From Hydractinia symbiolongicarpus (lineage: Eukaryota > Cnidaria > Hydrozoa > Anthoathecata > Hydractiniidae): a stretch of 64,000 nt of DNA. The notes below the pieces were generated by a model. That model was not told where the DNA came from. It worked only from the letters and a program-made list of their open reading frames with translations, and did not search any database. The stretch lies in the NCBI RefSeq assembly GCF_029227915.1, contig NC_079884.1, positions 15,128,001 through 15,192,000 of the forward strand, read 5' to 3'. The position numbers and the translations under genes were made by a program. The stretch's first letter is position 1, and every line of letters starts with the position of its first letter. Positions 46,310 through 59,026 of the stretch are shown in pieces.

Positions 46310-48100
46310 ATGTTTTCTGGAAAAAAGTAATGTAAATTTTGACTGTCTACAAAATATTCATGTATATTTGAAAAAAGAAATGCTACCTGTATAAACCAAA
46401 TTAACCTCGCTCATCCAGCTTGAAATATCAATTACGATTAATCAAATTGGAATATAAACGGTCATTATAACATAAAGCTTGACGTGTATAACAGTTTAGA
46501 TAAAGAATGGACGGATTCACGTTCCTGAGACCTAATTAACCGAATTAATCTTGTAAATAGATAGATTTTTTTCATTACTGATCTAACCTGGTGTGTATTT
46601 TCAGTCTTAATTCAAAAAGCTCTTTTTTCAAAAATTACGAAAAGTAGAAGATATAAAGAGTCCACAAAATACGTGCTTGCGTATATCGTCATCAGGACAT
46701 GTTGGATTGTCGACGTGACAAAATGACAAATAAAATCACTTCTACATGTAAGATGAATTGTAAGAAAAAAAACAAAATTTCAACGGCTTCAGCCAGATTT
46801 TATTTAAAACAAAAATTTGATTTGATTTGCAGACTAGTTTACATAAAAATGTATTCTCTACTGTGTTTAAAATAAACACAGAAAATAACGGATAAAAAAT
46901 AACGGATAGTTATATTTCAAACAAATTTAAAAACTTTGATTCCCGACGTGCTTAATTTACGCGCGCATATACACGAGAATTTACGCGCGAAAATTACTAC
47001 CAAGGTATCAAAAGATGGAAGGCCGGCAAAAATAATTGTAAGTCGGGAAAAGACTAAGAAGGTGCAAAAAAACATACGAGACCACTTTGTAACATATTTT
47101 TCGAGTATACAGTATAAAACTAGTGTAAATTTTTTGATTATTTTGTATCTATTGTAGTAATGTAAAATATATTTCCAATATTATATTCGCTTGTTATAAA
47201 CCTTTCTTTCTGAAACTTGACATTCAGTTGGTTTTGCAGTGATATATCGTGACAACTTCGTTTTAAGGAATTCACATCTACTGGTATGCTGATCGGAAGT
47301 TCGTCTCATCGTTATATTATAGGCGTAGAATAGACCTGGGGAGGAGGGTGGTACAGACCTATGAACATAACTCTTACGCTTGCTGTAAATTTATCCTTTT
47401 ATTGGCATTGGTTTCGACACGACGAAGTCTGGGAACAAATCCTGTTTTTTTTTTTAAACGTTTGATACTATTGAATTTAAAACCCTGTTAGTATATAGCG
47501 GCGAGCATTGTGAGAGAATTGTTACAGAAGCCTTTGAAGTGAAAGGACGGAGATGAGCGAGACTTTTACGATGATATAATTTTGTTGCTTATCTGCTTTC
47601 GGCTTTTGTATTGCGTAGGCTATTCCCAACATGACGTGAGGTATTTTTTATTTCTCTTTACAGGCTCAGTGTCAACCGAAACAAAAAAGCACAAAAAAAT
47701 GACAGTCATAATTGCTTTACATCAATACTATTTTATTAACACAATAAGTAGTTTGAAAATTATATGACATAGTTTTTGTGGTAGAAGTAACGAAAGTTGT
47801 ATTTATTTATTTACGTATAATTTGATCCGTTAACAACAGCCCCCAATAGATATATTCCCTACAAATCTAACTCAAGTCTTTACTCGATATAGATCAACTC
47901 CCACACTTGATAATAAAACTCGTAAAACTCATCTTAAAATTCGTCTCGAACTGCTCATTTTGGAACTTCAAATATCTTTTAATAGAAATTTATTTGAGCA
48001 GTCCTATTCATAGAAACACAAGCACTTTTTCCACTAGTAGTAATGTCATTTTAGAAAGTTGTTATAAAAGTAACAGGGGCGTCTGCCACTTTCCGGTTCA
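46310..48100. other. Intergenic between convergent ephrin and MFS genes
   Basis: AT-rich, with TTTACGCGCG(C/A)A repeated words around 46957-47000 and weak frames at 46936-47157 and 47582-47767 that lack domains. The two neighbouring genes converge here. Confidence 0.4.
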
Positions 48101-48108
48101 AAATGATT

Positions 48109-49707
48109 TTATTGATAATCATTTAACAGCTGATCTGCATATTCTTTTGTCCTTCTTTTGTTTTTTATTGTTGTCGAAAAGTACGTGCCAAACACGAACA
48201 CAAATCCGAGTAAAATCATTGCAGCGGTAACCAAAAATACACTTCCCGGGTAAATACTCCGTGTTTTCATGTAAACGTAGTACTCAATTGAACTGAAACC
48301 AACCGTGACGATCAAGCTACTTATCGTCGAGATCTCCAGCAACGTATCGATCGTCTCCGTAAAATTAGTCTTCATGAATGATAAAAGCGTGGGTATAGCA
48401 ATACCACCAAATATGTTCAGCACCAGTGATATGTAAATATATTCCTTTGAAGGTATGACAGCTAACACGGTGTAGTATATAATATAATTTAACGCCGCGA
48501 TACTAATCATTGAGCTGTGTTTGAACGGTGAAAAATAATTCAAAATTTTCATGAGAAACAATCCGATTATCTTTGCCACACCCTGCGATGCAACGCAGTA
48601 CCCATAATCCCTCAGCGTTAATTCAAAAGGAGGTTGTAACAGGTAAGGTCCACTTATATTTGAATCAGCGATGATGGCGATCGTAAAAATGGAGAGTTCA
48701 ATAATGACAATTAGCTCTTTTCTATATGACGTTTCGGAGAAAATCATCGGTGCTTCTGTGAATAAGTTCGTTTCATTGGATAACAAACCTTTGTCTTTGG
48801 ATTTTCGCGCCTGTTGCAGCAAAATTTGTTCTTCTTCTTCTGACGATGAAACCGAATCGTCGATACTTTTGTCTTTTTTATCTTCATCATTTTCGATATT
48901 AGTCAGGCAGGAACACCTAATTGGCGCCAACAATAAAGCGTATAATCCATTTGCGAACGCAAGAGTAAACTGCAGAACAAAAACAAGCGAATACGATAAA
49001 TCAAAACACGTACTTATAACGAAACCACCAAAAATTACGGCGGCAAAAACCAAGATATGGGATAGTTCAAGTTTAGTATTGACGATATCTCTCCTTTGCT
49101 TGAACGTCCTTTGCTCCAAATTTGCAGTTAAACGGTAAAATAATAAAAATACGCCTTGAAACTGACAATGAAAAGACGGCATTAAAACTCCTGCCAAAAT
49201 AATAAATTTGAAAGTTGTAGTACTTTTTACAGTCAATGCGTATGAAAATAAGATACATTGACATAATATACATAGAGGCGGTAAAAACACAGCGATAATT
49301 CTGCAGTTTGACAGAGTAGGCTTCCAAACTAAAAAGTACGACGCTAATGATAAAATGGCTGAAGCCACAGAACCAACGATCATAATATTCAAAGTATCAT
49401 GGTTAATTTGGGAAACATCAAATCTCATTGACGTTGTTTTGTTCAATCCTGTCATGTATTTATCAATACAAGAAGTGTCAGAGAAATTAACAGTAAACAA
49501 AAATTTATTTTCCAAATGATTATTCTCCACACAATACCTTTCAATTATGAGCAGTGGCCACACGAGTGTATTGATAATGAAAGTTGTGAAGTACAGCATA
49601 AAATATGGTGTGATTAGCCAGTAGCTTGGTCTCTTTTGTTGTTTAGTTTCGTCGTCATTTTGAATTCTGCTGAGTAGAAAAGGGTTAAAATTCATATCAG
49701 ATAGCAT
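48109..49707 (-). CDS. MFS transporter, SLC46-like, intronless
   Basis: A single 532-codon frame with about twelve hydrophobic helices. The first helix (near residues 31-53) is followed by a long loop with two cysteines and N-glycosylation sites NFS and NKT, as in SLC46 proteins (proton-coupled folate and solute carriers). A hydrophilic, acidic central loop (ENDEDKKDKS, SSSEEEEQ) separates two six-helix halves. The second half has the block DYGYCVASQGVAKIIGLF, resembling the SLC46 helix 8 region. A C-terminal basic-polar tail ends in LLNDYQ. It probably moves a small organic solute across a membrane; the substrate cannot be told. MFS is secure; SLC46 is the best guess from topology and motif. 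Confidence 0.75.
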   Translation of the reverse strand: MLSDMNFNPFLLSRIQNDDETKQQKRPSYWLITPYFMLYFTTFIINTLVWPLLIIERYCVENNHLENKFLFTVNFSDTSCIDKYMTGLNKTTSMRFDVSQINHDTLNIMIVGSVASAILSLASYFLVWKPTLSNCRIIAVFLPPLCILCQCILFSYALTVKSTTTFKFIILAGVLMPSFHCQFQGVFLLFYRLTANLEQRTFKQRRDIVNTKLELSHILVFAAVIFGGFVISTCFDLSYSLVFVLQFTLAFANGLYALLLAPIRCSCLTNIENDEDKKDKSIDDSVSSSEEEEQILLQQARKSKDKGLLSNETNLFTEAPMIFSETSYRKELIVIIELSIFTIAIIADSNISGPYLLQPPFELTLRDYGYCVASQGVAKIIGLFLMKILNYFSPFKHSSMISIAALNYIIYYTVLAVIPSKEYIYISLVLNIFGGIAIPTLLSFMKTNFTETIDTLLEISTISSLIVTVGFSSIEYYVYMKTRSIYPGSVFLVTAAMILLGFVFVFGTYFSTTIKNKRRTKEYADQLLNDYQ

Positions 49708-52279
49708 ACCAAACGCGTTAAATGTGACGCCTGAATTTTATGTATATTTTGCTTGTTTGGTAAATTGATCTTTGTCTTGAAATTAATATATACAAATCGA
49801 TAATACAAATTACAAGCTCTTTCTATTCATTTGGATTTTTTGTTTATGCAAATAAACTTTTCCTTTATCTATAAAATCCTTCATCTAACATAACAACATG
49901 ATAGTTTATGTTAACAACTTCCAATTGCCATAAGACTTTAATAAACTCATTATTTTACAATGCGTTTTTTAACGTGTATAAACTTAACAATGAAATTACC
50001 TGAGGCTCCGTCGTTAATTTTCTAAAAAAAACGTGCACTCCACCACGGAGTTTTGTTGCTGTCTTTTTGGTTGAATGCGTTGCCTATCTAGCGTAAGAGC
50101 TTTTTACAGATAATATATTCAATGTTGCTGCTCAAAATTTTTTACAGCCTCTCTCCAGGGTACTTTTTCATTTATGGCATTTTTTATTTATTTGAGAAAA
50201 TAAAGGATCATCGCAAGTTCTTTAAAGCAACCCAGTTCCTAAGGGCCTAGGTCTTAATGAGCCAAAAAATTAAGCTAATTGTTTAGGCCTTATCCTTCCT
50301 ATGAGCCCTTTTTGCAAAAACCTCCCAGTTGGGTTGCGGCAAGAGTCTTTTCTTACGAGCAACATATTGTTTTTGTGTGCTTTGGAGAAAATAGTTTTGT
50401 GTGTATTAAGTTCCTGAATAAAGAGTTAAGATAGAGTTCACAATGTCAATACCGTGCAGATAAAACAAATTAGAAAAGCAATTAGCTATGCACATATATT
50501 TTATGTTTTCAGTTTTCAAAATACTGTCTTTTTTGCTTTTTTAAAACATTTTCACAAGCTGCATGTTTCTCATTTATTAATCTTTATTCTAGTTTAATAC
50601 TCTTCGAACTTCTTTAATACACAACATTCTTTATGCAACTAGCTAAGAGGTTATTTATTTACCACGTACACACCAAATAAAGGTTTATTAACATTTAACC
50701 CTCCTTGAGCGAAGCATCGGGAGTCCCCTCCCAAGTGTACACGATAATCGTTCACTACCCATCTTCCGTTCACTACCTGTTTCAGATACAGTAGTCAAAG
50801 GTATTAAGAAAACCTTTTCAAGCAGCACTAAATAATAAGAAGTCGGTACTATCTAGAAGAATGGAAATATAGAGAAAAAAAGAGATAAGGGAAGTGTGTA
50901 CCTAACGTGTAACCCCTCCTCCCTTTTACAAGCCTCTACGTATACTTGATGAGCCCCACCACCAACCTCGTCCCCAAGACTTGTTAGGTTTCCCCAACCC
51001 TCCACTTTTATACTATTTATAATCTGTAAAAAAAACTTCTGTAGATACTCGCCTCGTTAATACAGCATGAATGAAATATCAAAAAGTTTTATCTTGACTT
51101 TGACTAGGGTAGGGAAAGGATTATACATCTTGAAATTTTTTAATCCATGCCATGTGAGGGAAATCACGTAGGCAATACCGGTGTGTAACTAATATATGCA
51201 TTCAGACCGGACCCACATTGATAACAGTGCTTCCGCTTAAGTGGCTAATATCCTGTATAAACATTCGAAATAATAATAAAAAAATGATATTCGAAATAAT
51301 AACAATGTAAATTATTTGTTATGCTTGGTAACATATTGAAAAGTATGTTGTATAATTATTTTAAGATGTTAGATCTATAACCACTTTGAACATTCTCTTA
51401 AAAACATATTTGTTACTGTGCTACAAAAAAAACCCGATAAAATATCTTTGTTTTTCAAAGTTTTATTGATAAAAATTGAAAGTTATTATATTCCAGTTCT
51501 TGTTTTTTCGCCGAAATATTCATACTTAGTTACATTAGCATTTACATCAAGAGTTATGGCAGTATGTCGTGTAGAAGACATCACAGAAACAGGCAAGAGA
51601 AATTTTATTTCTTATAGGTTCCTTTGAAGGCAAAAATGCCCGAAAATTGAACTCTCCATAAAAAACAGTGTTAATTTTGTAACGCTATTTTCAGTGACAC
51701 TCATAGCTTAGACATTTTTATTAAAAACTTGTAAATAAAGTCTTATTTGACCTAAAAAATAAAAAAATTATTTAGAATGAAAGTAGCTAGCTACCTAAAG
51801 TCACATTTTTGATATTTTTGATATAAACCTTAATATTAATATTGCTAGCATTGTAAAAGTGACGATCAGACTTTACTTTTGTCTATAATGTAAACAAAAA
51901 ACAGAATATAAAAAGTAAATGTTTTTCAGACAGTACATGAACATGTACGAAACAAAATAGGGCCAGTTAGCAAAAGTTAACTAGCCCTAGCTATCATGAA
52001 CGAAAAATAACATTATATTTCTGCACTCCTATTTTTAGTTTTCAGGAACGTAAATATGAATTTTCAAATTCGCAAAACGAAACAATGACTCGAGTTATCG
52101 ACCAGGTTTTAAAAAATCCCTTTTACGGGTAAGAGCAAACAATAAAAGATAATTTATTAGAGACTGCATCAGAGGGTTGATGCACGGATTTGAACTAGCC
52201 TGATTTGCCGATCGTACTCACTCAGTCGTAATCTCACTGTCCGTAAAAATGTGTTGTTCAAGCAGCGGGTTTCACTATG
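49708..52279. other. Intergenic, mostly AT-rich
   Basis: A degenerate stretch at about 51118-51260 shares CCATGCCATGTGAGGGAAAT with the 16.95 kb SINE unit. A B-box-like GTTCAAATCC (minus) lies near 52190. No supported gene. Confidence 0.4.
51118..51260 (+). mobile_element. Degenerate SINE fragment
   Basis: GCCATGTGAGGGAAAT and GACCGGACCCACA resemble the body of the partial SINE unit at 16920-17050. Head and tail are not clear. Confidence 0.4.
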
Positions 52280-53011
52280 CCTTATTACACGAAATTAACG
52301 CTGTGTGGATATTAACGCGGTTAAAAATAACAAGACATTAATTGACGCGGTTGCTTGAGAAGACCTAGTTTAAGTGTGTGAAAATTAACGCGGTTAGAGA
52401 CAAGTTTTGACAATTTTCATGTGACTAAACATTTTTTATTCAACAACAATTCAATGCAAAAGTTAGTAAAAATGTCTACTCCATAGCATCGGATGGGTTC
52501 TAATGAATATAATTTGTTCCCATTTCCCGAGTATTTTCAACAGCGGCGGTAATACCAGCACTTTGCCAACCATTTTTTATTACTAACTCCTTTCTTTGGT
52601 TGGAGGAGCTCGTACGCCTCGACCATCACTTTGGCATGATACGGTTTCAACGTAGACAACTTTAAATCTACTTTGATTGAACATCTAGTATCCGTCTTGT
52701 TCTTTTCAGGTTAACATAGCTACCTCTGCGAGAAATAGCCTTGAAATTTAATCGATGCGCGAAAATAAATTTTAATTGAGGACAAAAATTGTATGTATAT
52801 GATGTATATGATAATGTATGTATACACTAGGCAGTTTTTAATCTTTTTTCGTTGTTTTTTTAGATCACAAATTAAGGGTGTTTAATTAACAGGGACATGA
52901 AATTAAGGGCGGTTTGATCAACACGGACCAGAAATTAAGGGCGGTTTTCATTAACGCGGTTGAAAGTCAACCGCGTTAATAACAACACAGCGTTAATTTC
53001 GTGTAATAAGG
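52280..53011. mobile_element. MITE with long inverted ends and subterminal repeats
   Basis: CCTTATTACACGAAATTAAC followed by GCTGTGT at the left is matched by its complement at the right end (finishing at 53011), then ATTAACGCGGTT in both arms. The word ATTAACGCGGTT or variants recurs several times near each end, and a perfect 13-bp hairpin (TTAACGCGGTTGA, 52951-52979) lies near the right end. 732 bp, non-coding. Confidence 0.85.
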
Positions 53012-54506
53012 TATATAAAGATCTTATATTATATAAATATATATAAAAAGACCAGCTCGGCTGATTAGTGGAATTATTGTTAATATTCTGTGAATGCTTA
53101 TAAATGTGCAGATTTATATGACGTAACAAGATTTTAGTCCAGTTCATTGGGCCTAAACCTACACGAGCCACCCCCTAGAAAATTGGGTCAGCCTCCTTTA
53201 TATACGAACAACTTATATATTGATCGAACATTTTGTTCAGTAAACACGCCAATACAATAGGTGTTTTTAGTAAACATATTTAATGCTCTCTTAAAGTTTT
53301 ATCACAATTTTGCAGTATTCAAAGCCAGAACTTTTATAATTTCTTTCATAGGATGGGAAAGAATTGGATAGGATAAAATTTTGGCATTAAAAAGAATCCT
53401 GTTTCACCTCTTCCTAAATTCTTCGTTCGGAAAATCGGTTTTATTAGTTAATCTTGTTTTCTCACAAACTTCAATATGGCTTGCAAAACCCCTGATATCC
53501 TCTAAAATTGCTTACTTAAAATAAAAAAAATTACACTTAGAGCTGTTTTTTTTCCCTCAAAGCCTAACAAACACAAATTTTTATTAAAACTGGACAATAT
53601 TTTCAAATTAATTGATTTTGTTGTCTAAAAATCCAATGTTGTTCCCGAGCCTGTAACGAACTGCAAAGTTATAAGCCATGGAACGAGGTGGGAAAATGCC
53701 ATCATTTTAAGGGTCAATTGGTGGAAATGAAAAGGTTAACAGAATTTTTAAAAGGAAAGCAAATAATATAAGCTACAAAACATAACGACAGTTTAAATGA
53801 TATGTTGACATGTTAAGAATTTGTTTACAGCAACAAGCCAAGAGAAAGTTCCTGACCAAGCGTAAGTCTCGGTTTTTACATCACTTTGTTATAATCAAAC
53901 TATAACAGACTTTATTGAGGCGGGTTTCCGCTCGAAAGAAATCGGTTAAATCCATCGACGTTAATCAATGCAAATGAAGGATCCCTCTCAACTTTTGTTA
54001 ATCGATTGGTTTGACTTGGCCATTTTAGTATAAAATCCTCTTTTTAATAGCCTGTCTCAAGCAATATTTGAAGCGTATTCCCCCCAAAAAAATCTGAATA
54101 GGTTGTTAAAAAAAACAGTTTTTTCCGTTAACCTTTATTGTTTGCAGTCCAACAAGAATATTTTTGTAATGGGAGACCAAAGCATATAAAATCTACGTAA
54201 AGTTGTTTTTTTGGTATAACTTTATTTATTTTTTTATTCAAAACTAACAACACACTTCTACGCAAATGCAATTAACAAAAATGTAAACAATTTGACTTTT
54301 AACATCTGACGCAAGCCAATCATTTTTTTGATTAAATTAGTTAATTGTTCCATACATCGAATACCCATCTTAATTTCACCATTAAGGTAAATAATTTACA
54401 AAAGTGTTGGTAATTTAACGATGCATAGAATCGGATTATTTGCTACCCTTGATTCAAGCAGACGGTTTTTGTGTAACTAGTGCATTTAATAACATAATAC
54501 GTGAAA
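53012..54506. other. Upstream region of the BCL-2 family gene
   Basis: AT-rich. A possible non-coding exon lies at about 53831-53860 (TTTACAG then ...CCAAGC/GTAAGT), which could belong to the BCL-2 gene 5' UTR. No other supported element. Confidence 0.35.
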
Positions 54507-57500
54507 ATGGAATCCACTAAAAATAAAGAAAACAGTGCCAGTGATGTTAACACAATCAAAGAAATAGAAGGTATACATTAAATCTTCTTAGTTTGAGCAT
54601 GAACTATTTTAAAGACGCGCCCTATATATTATTTTGATCAGCGTTTTGAGCTCTACAAAATAAAGGTAACATTGGCATATTTAACCGGATGTTCTGGATT
54701 TATACGGGTCCAATGGTCGTTTTTCTGTCTAGGTGGAGTTTTACTGCGGAACTTGCACTTAAACCACTGCAACATTTTTTTTATTTTTGACGGCATGAAC
54801 GTTCATGTATTTAATACCGTGTACTTCCTTCTTGTTGATTCTATTGTATTATGCAAGATTTATCCTTTGGATGTTTTTTTTTTATCGAAATTGAAAGACA
54901 TAGTAGGAATCTTGGCATTCTGATTGATATTATTCCAATATTAAGATGAATAGAAGGAACTTCCTTGTTTTCTTAAACTCTTATAATAGTATTGTCAACT
55001 TTGTTCCCAGAGCATCTTGTCTCCAATGAAAATAGCGGTGGCAGGATCCTGTGAACGAGGAAGTAGTTTTGTATATATAGGCTTCTAGTAGCGGGTTTTT
55101 AAATTTCGGAAGAAATTAGCTAGAGCATGAGTTGACAAAAGACAGTTGTCATCTCCAGAGATGTGATCCAAATTTAAAACGGTTATTCAATCAGGATGTT
55201 CATTAATCGGAAGAAATATGATACGTTTATTATCCGTGAAAGCATATGTTGGAAAGGAAGGACGGAATAATTTTAATGACTGCTGCGATTTTCTGCAGCA
55301 ATTACGCGCGGAAAAGAATTTTCTTTCTATCAGCAAATAGCTAATAATATTTGTGTATTTTGACCTATTATGTAGTTTCTCCAATCGCCAGCAAAAATTA
55401 AAAATTCCAAACTCAATCCCAAGGCTTCTTCCTCACTTTCTGATATGCGTTATGGTGTGATCCACACAACAGAAAACGAAAAAGAAACCCTGGGAACGAG
55501 GCTGTTTCAACAATTAACAAAGTATAAATTAAATTCATAAAGTAGGAAAGTTTATAGTAGTAGGATAAACAATGAAATTAGTCAGGCTTTGAGACTAACT
55601 GTACTTTTTTGTGTGTGTCAGATAAATGATCAAGTACAAAAAGTGGATTTGGAGGGCGTTTGGAGGGTGATTTCGAAAATAAACAAACATTGCAATAACC
55701 AGGTAAATCTGTCAACAAACAATGCAACTTTTTCCTTATGGGGTTAATATATATCTGCTCAAGTTCTCTTTTTAATGTTCATGCTTAATCTAGATTAATA
55801 CTTATTTCTCCATTGGAAATTAAGACCAATACGAGATACCTTTTTAAGCTAACGATTTATCAAAGACATAATTTCTCTTTTTAAGGACAATGTTTTTGAC
55901 AAATGTAAGAAATAATGTCATTAGGATAGTTTAATTACCCCCCTTTACCAAGATTTATAATTACTTTTCTACAATGTGTAGGCTGTTGTTACGAAACTAA
56001 TGTAGTTATGGTCGGCTGTGCTTTGTGCTTAAACTGAACTGGCCATTATAACAGGAGAACAAAAAAACTTATATAAGCATCACGCATTGTTAAACACAAC
56101 TACCGAAGTTATAATACAGTTTATACAAAATAGATTTGTTAGATCGTGTGGAATATATTTTTAGTTATATTTTTTTGGTTTTGACTTTTTCAGAAGAGAT
56201 GTGCGAAGCGAAGGAGCAACAGAATACACTCTGGATTTATTTATATCGTTGTTCGAAGCTTGGACCAAGATCAATATGGCGCAAACAAGAGGTATGCCTG
56301 CTGGAAGAACAATCACGTGCTGTGTGCGATAAAGCGATACGACATCGCATGGAGAGAGTTTGTATTGATCATTCGCCAATAAAAAGTCCGAACATCAGAG
56401 CGAAACCTTCCGCTGAAGCACTTGCCTGCATTTACGATATTATGGATGTTTTGGTGGCGTCCAATCCTGAGTTATATACTGATGTTTCTTTTAAGATGAA
56501 TATGAACATTCATGACGAGAGAGCTGTTTGTCGAGCGTACAGGTAGGCCATTTTTTTCCGCAGCTGATGTTTAAATTTTTTTGTTTTCCCTTAAAAAGCA
56601 GCATTCAACATGATAATTCCAGCATTCAACATGAAATTCCCAGCTAATCTATATATTATGACTTGTGTCAGAAATCTGCATACAGAAGCTTCCCGCCTAA
56701 AAAGAGACAAATGTTTCGCAATTTTAAAATGATGTTTAGCGGTTTTCTTTACTGTTTGTGTTTCCATTATTTTAAACCGGACTAGTTAGGGGGTGGGGGA
56801 TAGCGTTTGTTTTTTACACAAGCAGAATTTAAAACTGGAAATCGGAGGAAGTTTTAAAGAACAATACTTGACTGCAATTAAATTTTCTGCTAACTTAAAA
56901 ATTGACTGGTTAATGGTATTATTTTTTTGCTCACGTAATCAATATCGGGCAAATCCTCGCTTGGTGTTTCGAGCGAATGGTTTTACTCACCCAAACAGAC
57001 ATAATTAACACTTGGACTGTTTACTCCGGAACAATGTGACCATGGTTGTAAACATGCGTGTGACTGGCTTTGTGCACATTAGTCAACTTGAATTCCGAAA
57101 TTACTTTGAGAAAATCGTTTGCATCAACTCTTTCGTAAAAGAGAAGCACAATTTTTAAATCTTTGAAAAAAACTGAGTTGAGTAGGCTAACAAGATAACA
57201 TAGGTGATGCTATCCTTTTATGTGATTGTTGCCGTGACAACATACGCATTTTAATTAGCAGTTAACTCATTTTAATTGTAGAAGCGTTAATAAAAATATG
57301 TTCCTCTTCATTTCAAACATTTACTCTCGACACTACTACGCGTCGTTATAAAAACTTGCCTACTGTTGTTACATGTTGGTTGAGAGAAAGTTATGACGAG
57401 AAAGTAGTGTTTGGTACTGCACAAGTAAAACAGACCATTCTACTTGTGCAGTACCGAGCCGCGTTGTCAAGTTGTTTACAGCCAAATGGAAACGTACAGC

Positions 57501-59026
57501 TTTGCGCACTTTCACAGTCCTGTATAACAATGATACCGAGCCAAGCCTAGTTTAAATTTTTATTGACTTCAACTCGGTCCAGCATAAGCCTAAGTTCCTG
57601 ATTTTAAAGTCGACAGGAAATTGTGGAAATTATGATGTAAAAAAATACTGACGAGTTTAACCAGGTGTTTTTGCCTTTTTGACATCAATTAAGCGCTCTG
57701 GGGGAGCACAATGAAATAATTTTTCCGAGCATCTGATGCAAGATGATTTTTTTTATTTTTGTGTAGGATCATTTCTTTATTGACTATCGTTATTGGTCGA
57801 CTGATTTTTATAATTTTTTTTCGGAAATTGTCAAGTTTAACAGCACTCTATTGGTAAAACCAGTATTATTTGATAAATTGTCCAAGCCACCAGTTGAAAC
57901 CAGTAAGTTTGAAGTACGTGTGTTCGAATGCCACTCTGCTCAAAAATTTAGTTGCAATTTAGAATACACTCGCTCATCAATGAATAACTTAATTTCTTAC
58001 TGTTAATAAAAGCAGTGTTTATGACTACATTTTTTCTCATTTCAGCGACTTTGCAGAAAGTTTGTTTCAAAAAGGCGTCACCTGGCCACTGATCACAGCG
58101 TTGTTCGCTTTCTCAGGAAGTCTTGCAGCAGAGTGTACAAGAAATGGTCGCAGTATATTAGTTCGAAGCATCTGCGATTGGGCCACCGTGTTTATCGTGA
58201 TGCGTTTGAAAGAATGGTTAAAAGAAAACAATGGATGGGTCAGTGGCTTTTCTTGTTATTTCTTTCCAGAAAAATTCTAATTTGATTCTCTCCTGTTTTT
58301 TCCAACAACATGTAAAACTTTAAAACAGATCACAAAATACAATATATAATTTGACTTATAAATTCGTAAATGTTTATGTGCTAAACTTTTAGAATGAAAA
58401 AATTTGTAGTTGGTACACTATCGTTAGTTACACAGCAATTTTGCTAAAGATCTACATTCCGAAAAAAATTCTCAGGAAAAAGCACAAAATTAAAGGTTTT
58501 GTTCACACATATTTTGTTAACAGTGTAGTTATTAGAACTTTCTGCTGGTTTAAAATGACATTCAAACCATTGTCATACAAGATTGCACAAAAGCAGAAAG
58601 CAATGTGAACCATTACGAAATTTGTATAAAATAAACAAAATAAATATACGTTAAAGTTCTTTTATTTTTATTTTACAGGAAGGTATTGTCAGTTACTTTG
58701 GTGAGCGATCATTCTCAGCTGGTCAATGTGCGTCTTCATTTATCAAATCTGGACGAGCTCAAATAAGAAGAGCATCACTTATGTTGGTCAAAGAAGATTA
58801 TAAAAAAGAAATACTCGAAAAATGTGTCTCTGGCGTTAAACTAAACAATGAACTTTTTCAAAAAGGCATATTTTCTTTTAAAATCATTCAAACGCTATTT
58901 CTGTTTGTCGCTTTGTTATTTCTGGTCGTGTGTATAACGACCGCCAACTTTAATCGCACCATATTTAATCCGTCTCATAATGAGGTTGGCGCGAATTCAG
59001 TAAGATGTGAAAAATATTTATCATGA
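54507..59026 (+). CDS. BCL-2 family apoptosis regulator, BOK/BAK-like
   Basis: Exons 54507-54570, 56194-56542, 58046-58238, 58679-59026; 317 residues. A BH3-like segment occurs near 97-109 (ALACIYDIMDVL). BH1 is at about 144-168 (LFQKGVTWPLITALFAFSG) and BH2 at about 194-209 (WLKENNGWEGIVSYF). The NPELYTDV and DFAESLF spacing between BH3 and BH1 resembles BOK. A membrane helix (about 271-290, TLFLFVALLFLVVCITT) is preceded by an unusually long linker of about 60 residues and followed by a 27-residue polar tail with an NRT site. These proteins control outer mitochondrial membrane permeability; whether this one kills or protects cannot be told. The BH1 Gly of (N/T)WG is replaced by Pro (TWPL). 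AATAAA at 59299. Confidence 0.88.
54571..56193. other. BCL-2 gene intron 1
   Basis: 1.6 kb, AT-rich. A repeat-like stretch near 55410-55505 ends CCCTGGGAACGAGGCTG. No exon candidate with support. Confidence 0.5.
56543..58045. other. BCL-2 gene intron 2, with a 15-bp inverted repeat
   Basis: 1.5 kb. GGTACTGCACAAGTA at 57413-57427 and its exact complement at 57441-57455 form a hairpin with a 13-nt loop. Short frames inside have no domain. Confidence 0.6.
57413..57455. repeat. Perfect 15-bp inverted repeat
   Basis: Arms GGTACTGCACAAGTA and TACTTGTGCAGTACC are separated by 13 nt, within BCL-2 gene intron 2. Confidence 0.9.

Noticed and set aside
48671-49138. 155-codon plus-strand frame
   Set aside because: Antisense shadow of the MFS transporter frame, which has helices and motifs.
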